Of a DNA stretch of 31,077 bases, positions 7,435-14,369 are shown in pieces. The DNA is from an uncultured Lachnospiraceae bacterium. Lineage in GTDB: Bacteria > Bacillota > Clostridia > Lachnospirales > Lachnospiraceae. Where the stretch lies: contig CAJTVD010000049.1 of the NCBI GenBank assembly GCA_910579495.1, positions 1-31,077 of the forward strand, written 5' to 3'. Each line of letters begins with the position of its first letter. Position 1 is the stretch's first letter. The notes below the pieces were generated by a model. It made no database searches. It was not told the origin of the DNA and saw only the letters and a program-made list of their open reading frames with translations. A program made the translations under genes and the position numbers.

Positions 7435-7704
7435 TTATTTATCTACATAATGGCCTCTGCAGTGGGCGATGTAGAGCCGCCCGTTTTCCATATGGTAGAC
7501 GAGCCGGTCTTTTTCGTTGATGCGGCGGCTGTATTCGCCCTGCAGGTCGCCGGAGAGGGGTTCGGGTTTCCCGATTCCCTGCATACAGCCGTTCCGCTCG
7601 ATATCCCGGATGAGCTGGTTGATTCGCATTAGTGTTTTTTTATCCTGCGTCTGCCAGTAGAGGTAATCCTCCCAGGCATCGTCTGACCATATTTTTTCAC
7701 TCAT
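7435..7704 (-). CDS. yoeB: Txe/YoeB-type mRNA interferase toxin
   Basis: 89 residues. YoeB-family toxins are ribosome-dependent mRNA endonucleases that stop translation when the antitoxin is lost. The chain starts MSEKIWSDDAWEDYLYWQ and carries the family's RINQLIRDIERNG, GIGKPEPLSGDLQGEYSRRI and DRLVYHM segments, ending with a conserved HCRGHY. The length fits the family (about 85). The ATG at 7704 lies inside the antitoxin's last codons, with GAGGTGG as ribosome site, so translation is coupled to the antitoxin gene. The pair looks intact, including the C-terminal His-Tyr expected in active enzymes. Confidence 0.9.
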   Translation of the reverse strand: MSEKIWSDDAWEDYLYWQTQDKKTLMRINQLIRDIERNGCMQGIGKPEPLSGDLQGEYSRRINEKDRLVYHMENGRLYIAHCRGHYVDK

Positions 7705-7966
7705 CGTCCACCTCAATCAGTTCATGGGCGGTGCCTTTCCCGGCCCTCAGCTCCTGGACGGATTTCTTCACATAGGCCATGTTCGCCTCAGAGAAAAATG
7801 GTTCGGTAGTCTGGGTGATCTCAAACGGGATGCGGTTTTCGCGTAAAACTGCTTTCACAAAAAGGTTGATTGCGGTAGAAGTATTCAGGCCAACATTGGA
7901 GCAGAAGGTGTCAAAGCTGGCCTTGTCTTTTTCGTCTACCCTTGCGGTTAAAGTTGCCAGTGCCAT
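7697..7966 (-). CDS. RelB/DinJ-family antitoxin
   Basis: 89 residues: a ribbon-helix-helix N-terminus (ATLTARVDEKDKASFDTFC, LNTSTAINLFVKAVLRE) that binds DNA, and a C-terminal toxin-wrapping tail (FFSEANMAYVKKSVQELRAGKG). It should neutralise the YoeB-type toxin encoded just downstream (8-base overlap) and repress their shared promoter. The ATG at 7966 has AAGGAG upstream. The module sits between phage-like fragments, which fits horizontal acquisition. Confidence 0.9.
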   Translation of the reverse strand: MALATLTARVDEKDKASFDTFCSNVGLNTSTAINLFVKAVLRENRIPFEITQTTEPFFSEANMAYVKKSVQELRAGKGTAHELIEVDDE

Positions 7967-7999
7967 AGGTATCTCTCCTTTCGTATTCGAGTTGTGATT

Positions 8000-8028
8000 A
8001 TTATAGCACTATTGTATGCTAAAAGCAA
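8000..8028 (-). promoter_or_regulatory. Promoter of the RelB/YoeB module
   Basis: On the minus strand TTGCTT (8023-8028) and TATAAT (8000-8005) are 17 bases apart, about 35 bases upstream of the antitoxin start. GCATAC repeats and GCTTGC-like elements around the -35 box may be the antitoxin's operator. Confidence 0.75.
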
Positions 8029-8091
8029 GCGTATGTATTACATATGGAATAAGATTTACATAAATTACCGTTAAAGACGGCGGCGGAGGCC

Positions 8092-8172
8092 ATGAACTAC
8101 ATAGCGATGGCGGGCTGGAAGACCTCGGATATGCGTGAGATTATCTCGGCACGGATCAGGGGCGGGGGATGA
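8092..8172 (+). pseudogene. Fragment of a gene, probably phage-derived
   Basis: A short open frame ending MNYIAMAGWKTSDMREIIS and then ARIRGGG; it continues open upstream to a stop at 8050-8052. No ribosome site. Its stop codon overlaps the start of the next small frame in an ATGA arrangement. I do not recognise it. The position next to the phage-like remnant suggests a common origin. Confidence 0.3.
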
Positions 8173-8321
8173 ATGGCTCTGACCCGAAGAAGCGGGCGCA
8201 GTGGGAGGCGATTCCCCATGAGGGAGAGATCCCCACGCCGGAGGAGTGGCTGTATTATGCGGTGAATATTTTGATTGAGAATGGGGATGAAGATTTGCTG
8301 CGGTGGTATCCGAATCTGTGA
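8169..8321 (+). CDS. Small hypothetical protein of 50 residues
   Basis: ATG at 8169 overlaps the previous frame's TGA (ATGA). The chain MNGSDPKKRAQWEAIPHEGE, then IPTPEEWLYYAVNILIENGD and a WYPNL end, has a natural amino acid make-up and looks like a real or recently real coding sequence. GGGGCGGGGG before the start is a poor ribosome site, so it would depend on coupling. Function unknown; possibly phage-derived like its neighbours. Confidence 0.35.
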   Translation: MNGSDPKKRAQWEAIPHEGEIPTPEEWLYYAVNILIENGDEDLLRWYPNL

Positions 8322-8639
8322 ATGGGCGGCCTTGGAGGGTGTTCATTTTTGGGGAAATAGATTGAGAATATGGGAATGGGAAGCGGGTATGCACACCTTT
8401 GGAGGTGGTACTCGCTTTCGATTTCTTGTGCGGTATACATGGCAAAACGCTGGCCATCTGACAAAGCCATGAATTCACCTTCCTCATATCGATAAGAAAT
8501 GTGGGGTGTGGCGATTGCTATGCCCTGATTTATGGTGGAAAATGGAGATTGTAAGTGGTATAATCAAATGATTAATCATGATATTGAGAAGATAAGATAT
8601 GTGAATTTATTCAATAGAGGATAAGAAAGGATTATAAAT
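8322..8639 (+). promoter_or_regulatory. AT-rich leader with extended -10 promoter for the Nudix gene
   Basis: No gene is visible here. An extended -10 element TGGTATAAT (-10 hexamer 8559-8564) lies 75 bases before the Nudix start, with TGGAAA at 8536-8541 as a weak -35 at 17 bases. Base composition drops sharply compared with the genes on either side of the patch. Confidence 0.5.
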
Positions 8640-9104
8640 ATGTCAAGGCAAATACGAACTTCTGCAAAAGCAGTTATAATTCAAAATGGTAAATTGCTTG
8701 CAATAAAATTGAATGATGGCAAGGAGGAATGGTACATTTTACCCGGCGGAGGCCAAGACTGTGAGGAAATACTTCCTCAGACTGTTGAAAGGGAAGTTAG
8801 AGAAGAAGCAGGAATAGAGGTTAAATGTAAAGATTTGCTGTTTGTTATAGAGGGGGTTCACGGTGAGAGTTTTCACAGAATGGATTTAGTATTTTTATGT
8901 GATTATTTGGGTAATACCCCCAATGCAGCACTTCAAGGTGATACTAACCAGGTTGGGTTTGGTTGGCTGGATCTGTCTATATTAAATAAATTACCGTTGT
9001 ACCCATCAAAACTTCGCCGCCCGATAATGAATTTTCATGAGGGAAAAGAATACATGAAATATCTTGGAAATGAGGAGATAGGTGATCCAGAATGCTTAGG
9101 ATAG
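8640..9104 (+). CDS. Nudix hydrolase
   Basis: 154 residues. Nudix enzymes hydrolyse nucleoside diphosphates linked to another group. A perfect Nudix box (G-x5-E-x7-REVREEAGI) spans residues 37-59, preceded by the strand WYILPGGG. The ATG at 8640 follows AAGAAAGG nine bases away. The 3' end overlaps the next gene by 13 bases, so the two are probably co-translated. The substrate cannot be told from the sequence. AT-rich codon use differs from the core genes of the window and suggests acquisition. Confidence 0.9.
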   Translation: MSRQIRTSAKAVIIQNGKLLAIKLNDGKEEWYILPGGGQDCEEILPQTVEREVREEAGIEVKCKDLLFVIEGVHGESFHRMDLVFLCDYLGNTPNAALQGDTNQVGFGWLDLSILNKLPLYPSKLRRPIMNFHEGKEYMKYLGNEEIGDPECLG

Positions 9105-9490
9105 ATGAATATGTTGACGAATTAATAATTTTATTAAAAGACGTTTTTGGTGAAAGGCTGATGTATATTGGATTACAGGGCAGCTATCTCCGTAACGAAG
9201 AAACTGAAAACAGTGATATTGATATTATGGCTGTGATTGACAATCTTTCGGTTGAGGATTTGAAAACCTATCAAAAAGCACTTGTTTCCATAGGAAATTT
9301 TGACAAATCCTGTGGTTTTATCTGTGGAAAAGCTGATTTAGAATATTGGAATCCGTTAGAAATATGTCATTTATTGAATACGACTAAAGACTATTACGGA
9401 GAACTAAAAAAACTTGTTCCTGCATATACCATTGAAGATGAAAGAAACTATGTAAGTCGGGCAGAGCGGCACAAATGTTTACGAAATTGA
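9092..9490 (+). CDS. Nucleotidyltransferase-domain protein, probably truncated
   Basis: 132 residues with the minimal nucleotidyltransferase signature GS-x-SDID (residues 30-44, with the metal-binding aspartates in SDIDIMAV). This family moves a nucleotide onto small molecules or proteins, and resistance enzymes are among its members. Related proteins that I recall continue well beyond the ICHLLNTTKDYYGELKKLVPAYTIEDE segment with a helical domain. Here the frame breaks off at RHKCLRN. Past the TGA the same frame stays open for 49 codons (to a stop near 9640) but does not look like the expected helical domain. It overlaps the Nudix gene and shares its promoter. Confidence 0.7.
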   Translation: MLRIDEYVDELIILLKDVFGERLMYIGLQGSYLRNEETENSDIDIMAVIDNLSVEDLKTYQKALVSIGNFDKSCGFICGKADLEYWNPLEICHLLNTTKDYYGELKKLVPAYTIEDERNYVSRAERHKCLRN

Positions 9491-9735
9491 TGGAAGGTAT
9501 GTTTATTTGCCACTTATACACGGGAAGTGCTATCTTACCGGAATCAGATGATATGGCAAAGAAGATATCTTCCTGAAGTGCTACAAGCTGAAACTTCCGA
9601 AAATGAAATCTTTATTAATGAAAAAGTACTGCCATCCTGACCACCGCTATCATTCCCAACATAAAGTGGCATAAGATAAAAACCCTTGAGGGCAAAAATA
9701 AGGGAAACTTATGGAGAAAGCTTACAAACTGGAAA
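9491..9735 (+). other. Decayed coding stretch after the nucleotidyltransferase
   Basis: The frame of the preceding gene continues past its TGA with TREVLSYRNQMIWQRRYLPE and ends in NEKVLPS near 9640. A second frame reads NVYEIDGRYVYLPL at about 9470-9520. Both look like old coding sequence broken by frameshifts. I do not recognise the protein. No complete gene or RNA is visible. Confidence 0.35.
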
Positions 9736-10266
9736 TTATCTTCGTGTATAAATCAAATCTGTCATACCATTATAGGACTGTGTATGAAGCAATCTTAATT
9801 TGATCTCATGCTTTCCATTTTCAAAAAGCCGGATGCCTGAACCTAAAAGCGTAGGAATCACAGTGATATGATAATAGTCAATTAGATCTTCATTTACTAA
9901 CTGCTGGACAAGATTAGCCCCACCGCATATCCATATGTCTTTTCCGTCTTCCTCTTTCAGCCTTTTAACTAAATCAATAGGGTCTATGTTTACAAATCGG
10001 ATTTTTTCAGAGGAAGTATGCCCATTATGGGTGATAACATAGGTTGTAAATCCGTTATATACCCACTCTTTGGGGGAAAGTTCGGTAACGATTTGATGAT
10101 AAGTATTCCAGCCCATTAAGACCGTGTCAATGGTTTTGGCAAATTCAGTATAGGCATCAAAATTCCCATCATCATTGCCTTGCCCGTTCAGCCAGTCAAC
10201 GCTGCCCTTCGTGTCTGCAATATATCCGTCAAGGCTCATTGCAATAAATAAACTTATTTTCCTCAC
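9736..10266 (-). CDS. Dihydrofolate reductase family protein (RibD C-terminal fold)
   Basis: 176 residues. It has the RibD-C/DHFR-like NADPH-binding fold: N-terminal SLFIAMSLDGYIAD, the central VLMGWNTYHQI, the phosphate-binding segment IWICGGANLVQQLVNEDLID and the C-terminal IPTLLGSGIRLF. Such proteins reduce pteridine or pyrimidine-type substrates; many are orphan reductases outside riboflavin or folate operons, as here. The start is a GTG at 10266 with AAGGAG ten bases upstream. It lies 28 bases after the SUKH-like gene on the same strand and may be co-transcribed with it. Confidence 0.85.
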   Translation of the reverse strand: MRKISLFIAMSLDGYIADTKGSVDWLNGQGNDDGNFDAYTEFAKTIDTVLMGWNTYHQIVTELSPKEWVYNGFTTYVITHNGHTSSEKIRFVNIDPIDLVKRLKEEDGKDIWICGGANLVQQLVNEDLIDYYHITVIPTLLGSGIRLFENGKHEIKLRLLHTQSYNGMTDLIYTRR

Positions 10267-10294
10267 GTTTCTCTATCTCCTTAAATTCAATTAG

Positions 10295-10903
10295 TTATTC
10301 TGTCCAATAATCTATGCCCGGATTATATTCAGCGCCAATAAGGCCCTCTTGTTCAAAATCATAATCAAGAAAGCCATCCTGATCCAAATAAAATACCCCT
10401 TTTTGGTAAAAAGCAATGATCGTTTTGAAAAATAATTCTATGGAAGTATGCATCATTTGCAGGCCCTCGTGGGGAGAATAATGGAAAATAGCTTCTTCAT
10501 TATTTTTTGTTTCCACATAACAGATATAGCAAGATGAACCGTCGGCTAATAAAGGCATGATTGCCCTTATTTCAGCTTCGCTGATATCATCTAATACTAA
10601 CATATGTAGGAGGGTGTGGTATTCATTTTCTAATTCCTCAATATGTATCAGCCTATAACCCGGAACAAAATCCATATACTTTTGATTCCCGATATTTCTA
10701 TATGTCCCTGCTATTTTTCCGTATATTGCCCGGAAGGCTTCGGGGACAACGGGTATTATCCTGGAAAGTGTTTCATTCCATGTATGGCTTGCAATCCCTA
10801 GACTATTTTTGTATCCATTCCTCAATTTATCTGACAAGGAAAGGTATCTTAGCACTAATTCATCTATCATAATTATGTAATTTCCCCACAGCTTTTGATT
10901 CAT
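10295..10903 (-). CDS. SMI1/KNR4 (SUKH)-like protein
   Basis: 202 residues from ATG 10903, or 191 from ATG 10870. Segments such as FVPGYRLIHIEELENEYHTLL, an acidic YICYVETKNNEEAIFHYSPHEG and a C-terminal acidic tail fit the SUKH fold, whose members often serve as immunity proteins to contact-dependent or polymorphic toxins and as scaffolds. No toxin gene is next to it, so an orphan immunity role is only a guess. The extended -10 promoter at 10916-10921 would place the transcript start very near 10909, so the downstream ATG at 10870 may be the true start. Neither start has a strong ribosome site. Confidence 0.5.
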   Translation of the reverse strand: MNQKLWGNYIIMIDELVLRYLSLSDKLRNGYKNSLGIASHTWNETLSRIIPVVPEAFRAIYGKIAGTYRNIGNQKYMDFVPGYRLIHIEELENEYHTLLHMLVLDDISEAEIRAIMPLLADGSSCYICYVETKNNEEAIFHYSPHEGLQMMHTSIELFFKTIIAFYQKGVFYLDQDGFLDYDFEQEGLIGAEYNPGIDYWTE

Positions 10904-10915
10904 TCATCTGAAATA

Positions 10916-10921
10916 ATTATA
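10916..10921 (-). promoter_or_regulatory. Extended -10 promoter of the SUKH/DHFR-like pair
   Basis: Minus-strand TGATATAAT gives an extended -10 element. No good -35 box is visible. It lies 13 bases upstream of the first possible start of the SUKH-like gene. Confidence 0.45.
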
Positions 10922-10956
10922 TCATGTCTATAACAACAAGCCATCTTTTTTATGGT

Positions 10957-10992
10957 TCCCCTGCCCTATGGTCAGGTCAGGCCGGCAGGGGA
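10957..10992 (-). terminator. Hairpin after the 59-residue ORF
   Basis: Arms 10957-10965 and 10984-10992 form a perfect 9-bp GC-rich stem. TATGG and CCATA just outside could extend it around a bulge. It lies between the small minus-strand ORF and the SUKH-like gene and lacks a T run. Confidence 0.4.
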
Positions 10993-11031
10993 TACCCATA
11001 TTTTCTGTCTGGGGCGGGATTCAGGTGGTTC

Positions 11032-11211
11032 CTACTTTTTTAGCAAATTATAGGTTGTTAAGACAGTATGGTTGAAAATGTTTATGAAAATATCAAAATT
11101 ATTATTGATAAATTCCTTTTCTTCTTCATTAGAATGCTCCATGACCTCCTGAAAGCATGTAAAGGCAATGCCTGAAATTTCAACTATTTGTCTGCGTTTT
11201 TCTTCTTCCAT
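11032..11211 (-). CDS. Small acidic protein of 59 residues
   Basis: ATG at 11211 with GGAG six bases upstream and TAG at 11032-11034. The chain MEEEKRRQIVEISGIAFTCF and then QEVMEHSNEEEKEFINNNFD, followed by a hydrophobic, Asn-rich end, looks like a genuine two-helix small protein. I do not recognise it. A clear promoter lies 110 bases upstream, leaving a leader of about 100 bases that contains a 7-bp stem (TGCAAAT/ATTTGCA). Confidence 0.55.
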   Translation of the reverse strand: MEEEKRRQIVEISGIAFTCFQEVMEHSNEEEKEFINNNFDIFINIFNHTVLTTYNLLKK

Positions 11212-11320
11212 GATTTCTCCATTTCGTAGGTGGATTTTTTAATTTCATGTTTTCGGATGCAAATTTTTGAAGCAGCACATGATTTGCATTGCACATAGTA
11301 TTCCCATTTTTGCTAAGTTA

Positions 11321-11349
11321 ACTATACCATAATAAGAAAATATTCACAA
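11321..11349 (-). promoter_or_regulatory. Promoter of the 59-residue protein
   Basis: On the minus strand TTGTGA (11344-11349) and TATAGT (11321-11326) with a 17-base spacer. The stretch 11350-11530 beyond it is A-rich and holds no gene that I can support. Confidence 0.6.
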
Positions 11350-11530
11350 ACATTGAAAAAACCAGGAAAAAAAAGAAAAACAGTAACATAACATTGCTCA
11401 CAGCCGGAAAAAGCCCCCATTTTCCAGTTCCCTTAAAGGGAGCAAGTGGGGGGATAAAATTTACGGAATGCCCTTGCGGTTTACACAGGGGCTGTGCTGC
11501 TTTCCGGGGAAGGCACCGGCTTCCATGGAT

Positions 11531-11950
11531 TCATCCTCCGTTATCAGCCAGTTTTTTCAGGGATAATAGCAATAAAATGATTCCCGTCCCGGTCAAAATA
11601 TGGCCAATGCCTGCGATTCCTGAAATAGAGGCGTTAACGGCATCAGACAAGGCCAGCCCCAGCACCTGGGGCACACCCCGGACGAACAGCATGGCCGCTG
11701 TCAATGGCAGGCCAATATTGTAGATCCATAAAAATACCCGGAAAGTTTTGATTTTTTGAAGGTCGTAATGGGCTGCAAACAGGGCTATCACCAGGAATAC
11801 CAGCATTCCCAGCAGAAACAGGTGGGTATGTACCTTGCCCAGGGCCGTCGCGCCCGTATAGCTATGGAACTTGGTGAACTCCCGGTAGAAAACACCGCCT
11901 GCCATAGCAGCAACAGCGTAAACCAAGGAAAAGTTTAGATACTTTTTCAT
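11531..11950 (-). CDS. DUF2871 family membrane protein
   Basis: 139 residues with four predicted membrane helices: about residues 5-22, 45-65, 72-95 and 110-132. The features KVHTHLFLLGMLVFL and the following FRVFLWIYNIGL are typical of DUF2871, a family of unknown function in Firmicutes. The His-x-His near the second helix is reminiscent of haem-copper-like membrane proteins, but that is only a resemblance. The ATG at 11950 follows AAAGGAGG ten bases away. The gene is alone and has the strongest promoter of the window, with an inverted repeat in the leader, so it is likely controlled by a repressor not encoded here. Confidence 0.75.
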   Translation of the reverse strand: MKKYLNFSLVYAVAAMAGGVFYREFTKFHSYTGATALGKVHTHLFLLGMLVFLVIALFAAHYDLQKIKTFRVFLWIYNIGLPLTAAMLFVRGVPQVLGLALSDAVNASISGIAGIGHILTGTGIILLLLSLKKLADNGG

Positions 11951-11979
11951 TTAGGCTCATCCTCCTTTATAGGGTCAAA

Positions 11980-12016
11980 CTCAGTTCAAAGACCAGATAT
12001 TTCTTTTCAAACTGAG
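11980..12016 (-). promoter_or_regulatory. Inverted repeat in the DUF2871 leader, candidate operator
   Basis: CTCAGTTC at 11980-11987 and AAACTGAG at 12009-12016 form an 8-bp inverted repeat (one G-T) just downstream of the transcription start. The spacing of about three helical turns suits a repressor site or an RNA hairpin. Confidence 0.45.
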
Positions 12017-12024
12017 CAGTGTTC

Positions 12025-12053
12025 ATTATAGTGCAATCGCCGAAGATTGTCAA
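12025..12053 (-). promoter_or_regulatory. Perfect consensus promoter upstream of DUF2871
   Basis: TTGACA (12048-12053) and TATAAT (12025-12030) on the minus strand with the ideal 17-base spacer. Transcription would start near 12018. Confidence 0.85.
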
Positions 12054-12357
12054 GAATGGAAGAGGGATAAGGCCATGGAGCAGAGCGGCACCATAGGCCT
12101 CTTGCCAGATGAAGTAAAGCTGCGTTTGGCAATTCAAAGGGCATAAAGACAATTGGGGCAGCGAAGCATTCGGGCGGCTGAATGATATAGATCCCATGGG
12201 CAAATTCTGTGTTGCATTCAACAATGCCTGTGACATGGATGGAGTGTGAACTTACTTTTAAAGTTTGCAATTTTAAACCCGAATCTGCATTGAACGGTAT
12301 AGCAGGGATTTTAATGGATGTATGACAGAGATCTATGAGAAATTAGGTCTTTGTATT
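12054..12357. other. Intergenic stretch without a supported gene
   Basis: Open frames on both strands are short and have no ribosome sites. Partial inverted repeats around GGCC near 12080-12112 are visible. Nothing here can be assigned. Confidence 0.4.
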
Positions 12358-13134
12358 TCAGGACCCGCTGGAGGTATAATGCCGCATCCCCAGCCGCCAC
12401 ATAAGGAAGCAGGGTACAAGGAACAGGCAGGCGGCAAAGGGCAGCAGGCTGTAATAAGGTTTCCCGCGCCCTAACAGATAAAGAAGGGGGTAATATTGGA
12501 TCAGCGCATATGGGACCACAAAAGTACAAAGCTGCAGCACTCTTTTCCCGTAGATGTTCACAGGATATTTGCCGTATTCCCGGGCCCCGTCGGTAAAGAT
12601 ATTCATAAATTCCAGCCCTTCAAGGGTGAAAAAGCACAGGGAGGCATACACCATAAAAAGGCCGCTGAACACAGCCACTCCCCCGATAAGCATAAACATC
12701 ACAGTCAGGGCTTTATAAAAAGTCCAGTGGACCTGGCTTGTGGAAATGCCATATACAAACATCACTATCGCCTGGGCCATGCGCCCCAGCCGGGAAAATT
12801 CCATACGGCTGGCAAGCACCTGTAATATTTCATTTCTTGGGCGGACCAGGATCCGGTCAAATTCCCCCTGCCTTACAATAGAACCAAAAGAGTCAAAGCC
12901 CCTGGCAAAGGCTTCTGCCAGGGAAAATTCCATCAGGGTGATACTAAAGCACAGAAGGGTCTCGCTGTAGGTGAACCCTTCCACCGAGGAAAAACGCTGG
13001 AACATAAAGTGGACGCCTAAAAACACGGTGAAGGTAGTGAGGAACTGCCCCATGGTGGTCAAAACAAAGGAGGCCTTATAGGCTGCCACACTCTTTAAAT
13101 GTATCAAAAAAAATTTCCCATATAATCTCATCAT
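12358..13134 (-). CDS. ABC-2 type transporter permease (COG3694-like)
   Basis: 258 residues, six membrane helices, start MMRLYGKFFLIHL at 13134 after AAGGAG (the second ATG at 13131 is better spaced). The segment ARGFDSFGSIVRQGEFDRILVRP is characteristic of this uncharacterised ABC-2 permease family, in which two permeases and one ATPase form an exporter. It follows the companion permease after a gap of 44 bases on the same strand. The frame stays open far upstream of the start, across the gap and into the other gene, but that part is not a natural protein sequence. Confidence 0.85.
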   Translation of the reverse strand: MMRLYGKFFLIHLKSVAAYKASFVLTTMGQFLTTFTVFLGVHFMFQRFSSVEGFTYSETLLCFSITLMEFSLAEAFARGFDSFGSIVRQGEFDRILVRPRNEILQVLASRMEFSRLGRMAQAIVMFVYGISTSQVHWTFYKALTVMFMLIGGVAVFSGLFMVYASLCFFTLEGLEFMNIFTDGAREYGKYPVNIYGKRVLQLCTFVVPYALIQYYPLLYLLGRGKPYYSLLPFAACLFLVPCFLMWRLGMRHYTSSGS

Positions 13135-13178
13135 GAAACTCCTTCCTGGAAAAACCTGCCTGGCTGGGGGTGGCAGGC

Positions 13179-13982
13179 TCAGCCCCCCTGCAGGGTGATT
13201 TTTTTCATTGCCGCCATTTCCAGCAGTTTTCCGGCGGCAACCAGTGCAAGGAGCCAGAAGATCTGCAGTAAAAGGGCACGGTACATGGCACTCCCGCTTA
13301 GATCCCCGCTGTAGGCCCGCAAGGGGACATTCTGCATGGAGGCAAAAGGGAGCAATTCCAAAACAGCCCTTACCCTGGCGGGGAAAAAGGGCAGGGGAAT
13401 CAGGCTGCCGGAGAAAAAGTCCACGACAGATATTGCCACCATGCGCACCCCCATAGAGGATACGGTAAAAAAGCAGGCTATGTACACCAGCATACAAAAG
13501 GCCACTGTGACCCCCACGCCCAAAAACATGGTAAGGAAAAAGAACAGCAGGGCAAGGGGGCTGTCAGGTGCCATCATGCCATAGGGGGCAGGGAGCGCTG
13601 CCGCCACAAGCAAAATGGGCAGGCAGCGCAGCAACGCCCTGGAAAGCCTGTTGGCAAGGCTTCTGGCAAACCACATATGATAGATCCCCACAGGGCGGCA
13701 AAGCTCGTAAGCCACATTCCCGCTGACAATAGAGTCAAAGATCTCATTTTCCATCATCCATGCCATAAACAGGGCGAGAAACGCCTGCTGCATCCATACG
13801 TAAGTGCAGGTGGCGTGAAGCGCCATAGGGAAAGCCTGGGGCTGGGAACGGTAAAAAGCCCGGAACATTAACACTTCCATGGCACCCCATACAAACTGGG
13901 TGATGATGCCGGAGAGTGCCGCCGCCCGGTATTGCAGCCCCATACTGAAACGGAGCCTGAAAAAGGCAAAGTATTTTCCCAT
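13179..13982 (-). CDS. ABC-2 type transporter permease (COG4587-like)
   Basis: 267 residues, six membrane helices, start MGKYFAFFRLRFSMGLQYRA at 13982 with GGAGG six to ten bases upstream. The motif FDSIVSGNVAYELCRPVGIY parallels the cytoplasmic loop of the next permease (FGSIVRQGEFDRILVRP), as expected for paired half-channels. Known operons of this type carry an ATPase gene first, then the two permeases. Here the ATPase gene is missing: upstream lies only the promoter and then the divergent sialic acid operon. Confidence 0.85.
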   Translation of the reverse strand: MGKYFAFFRLRFSMGLQYRAAALSGIITQFVWGAMEVLMFRAFYRSQPQAFPMALHATCTYVWMQQAFLALFMAWMMENEIFDSIVSGNVAYELCRPVGIYHMWFARSLANRLSRALLRCLPILLVAAALPAPYGMMAPDSPLALLFFFLTMFLGVGVTVAFCMLVYIACFFTVSSMGVRMVAISVVDFFSGSLIPLPFFPARVRAVLELLPFASMQNVPLRAYSGDLSGSAMYRALLLQIFWLLALVAAGKLLEMAAMKKITLQGG

Positions 13983-14053
13983 GGTTATCCTCCCTCCGGT
14001 GATTTTTTCAACAGTCTTAAGGAATCCGGCACAGGCGGATCCCCTTTTCCCCA

Positions 14054-14059
14054 ATTATA
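14054..14059 (-). promoter_or_regulatory. Extended -10 promoter of the permease pair
   Basis: Minus-strand TGTTATAAT gives an extended -10 element about 75 bases before the first permease start. The -35 region is weak. This supports the view that the operon begins with a permease and has no ATPase gene. Confidence 0.5.
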
Positions 14060-14171
14060 ACATACTGTACAGGATGCTGGCTATGCAGGCAGATAAAATC
14101 CTTTTGGAAATGGGGAAGGGCATTAGGAAAAATATTGTATCGGATGCAAAAATATTTATTTAAATAAAAAA

Positions 14172-14190
14172 GTGAAAATTTATTGCATAA
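14172..14190 (+). promoter_or_regulatory. Candidate shared operator of the nan operon
   Basis: The 19 bases starting GTGAAAATTTATTGC match the motif at 23702-23720 before nanA at 13 of 19 positions, and both overlap the -35 box. A 14-base palindrome TTTATTTAAATAAA (14155-14168) lies just upstream. These fit binding by a sialic-acid-responsive repressor, which is not encoded in the window. Confidence 0.45.
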
Positions 14191-14211
14191 TTGAACAAAA
14201 TGTGATATAAT
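14183..14211 (+). promoter_or_regulatory. Main promoter of the sialic acid operon
   Basis: TTGCAT (14183-14188) and TATAAT (14206-14211) with a 17-base spacer. The transcript would start near 14218 and carry a leader of about 150 bases that contains a 7-bp AAGTGCA/TGCACTT stem. Confidence 0.8.
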
Positions 14212-14369
14212 GTTAGAGAAATGAAAAATATATAATGGGAAGGATGAAAAAGTGCACAATTCAAACGGTGAAAAGTGAGCAAAAATTATCCTGAATGCAC
14301 TTAAAACATATCCAGTCCGCGGGGGGAGAATGAAAAAAGTGCTGTATCCCAAAGAAAGGAGAGAAGAGG

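Noticed and set aside
11967..12270. Minus-strand ORFs upstream of DUF2871
   Set aside because: They cross the consensus promoter and the operator-like repeat and have no ribosome sites.
13135..13497. N-terminal extension of the second permease
   Set aside because: Overlaps the first permease gene in another frame, rich in Pro, Arg and Gly; the ribosome site supports 13134 or 13131.
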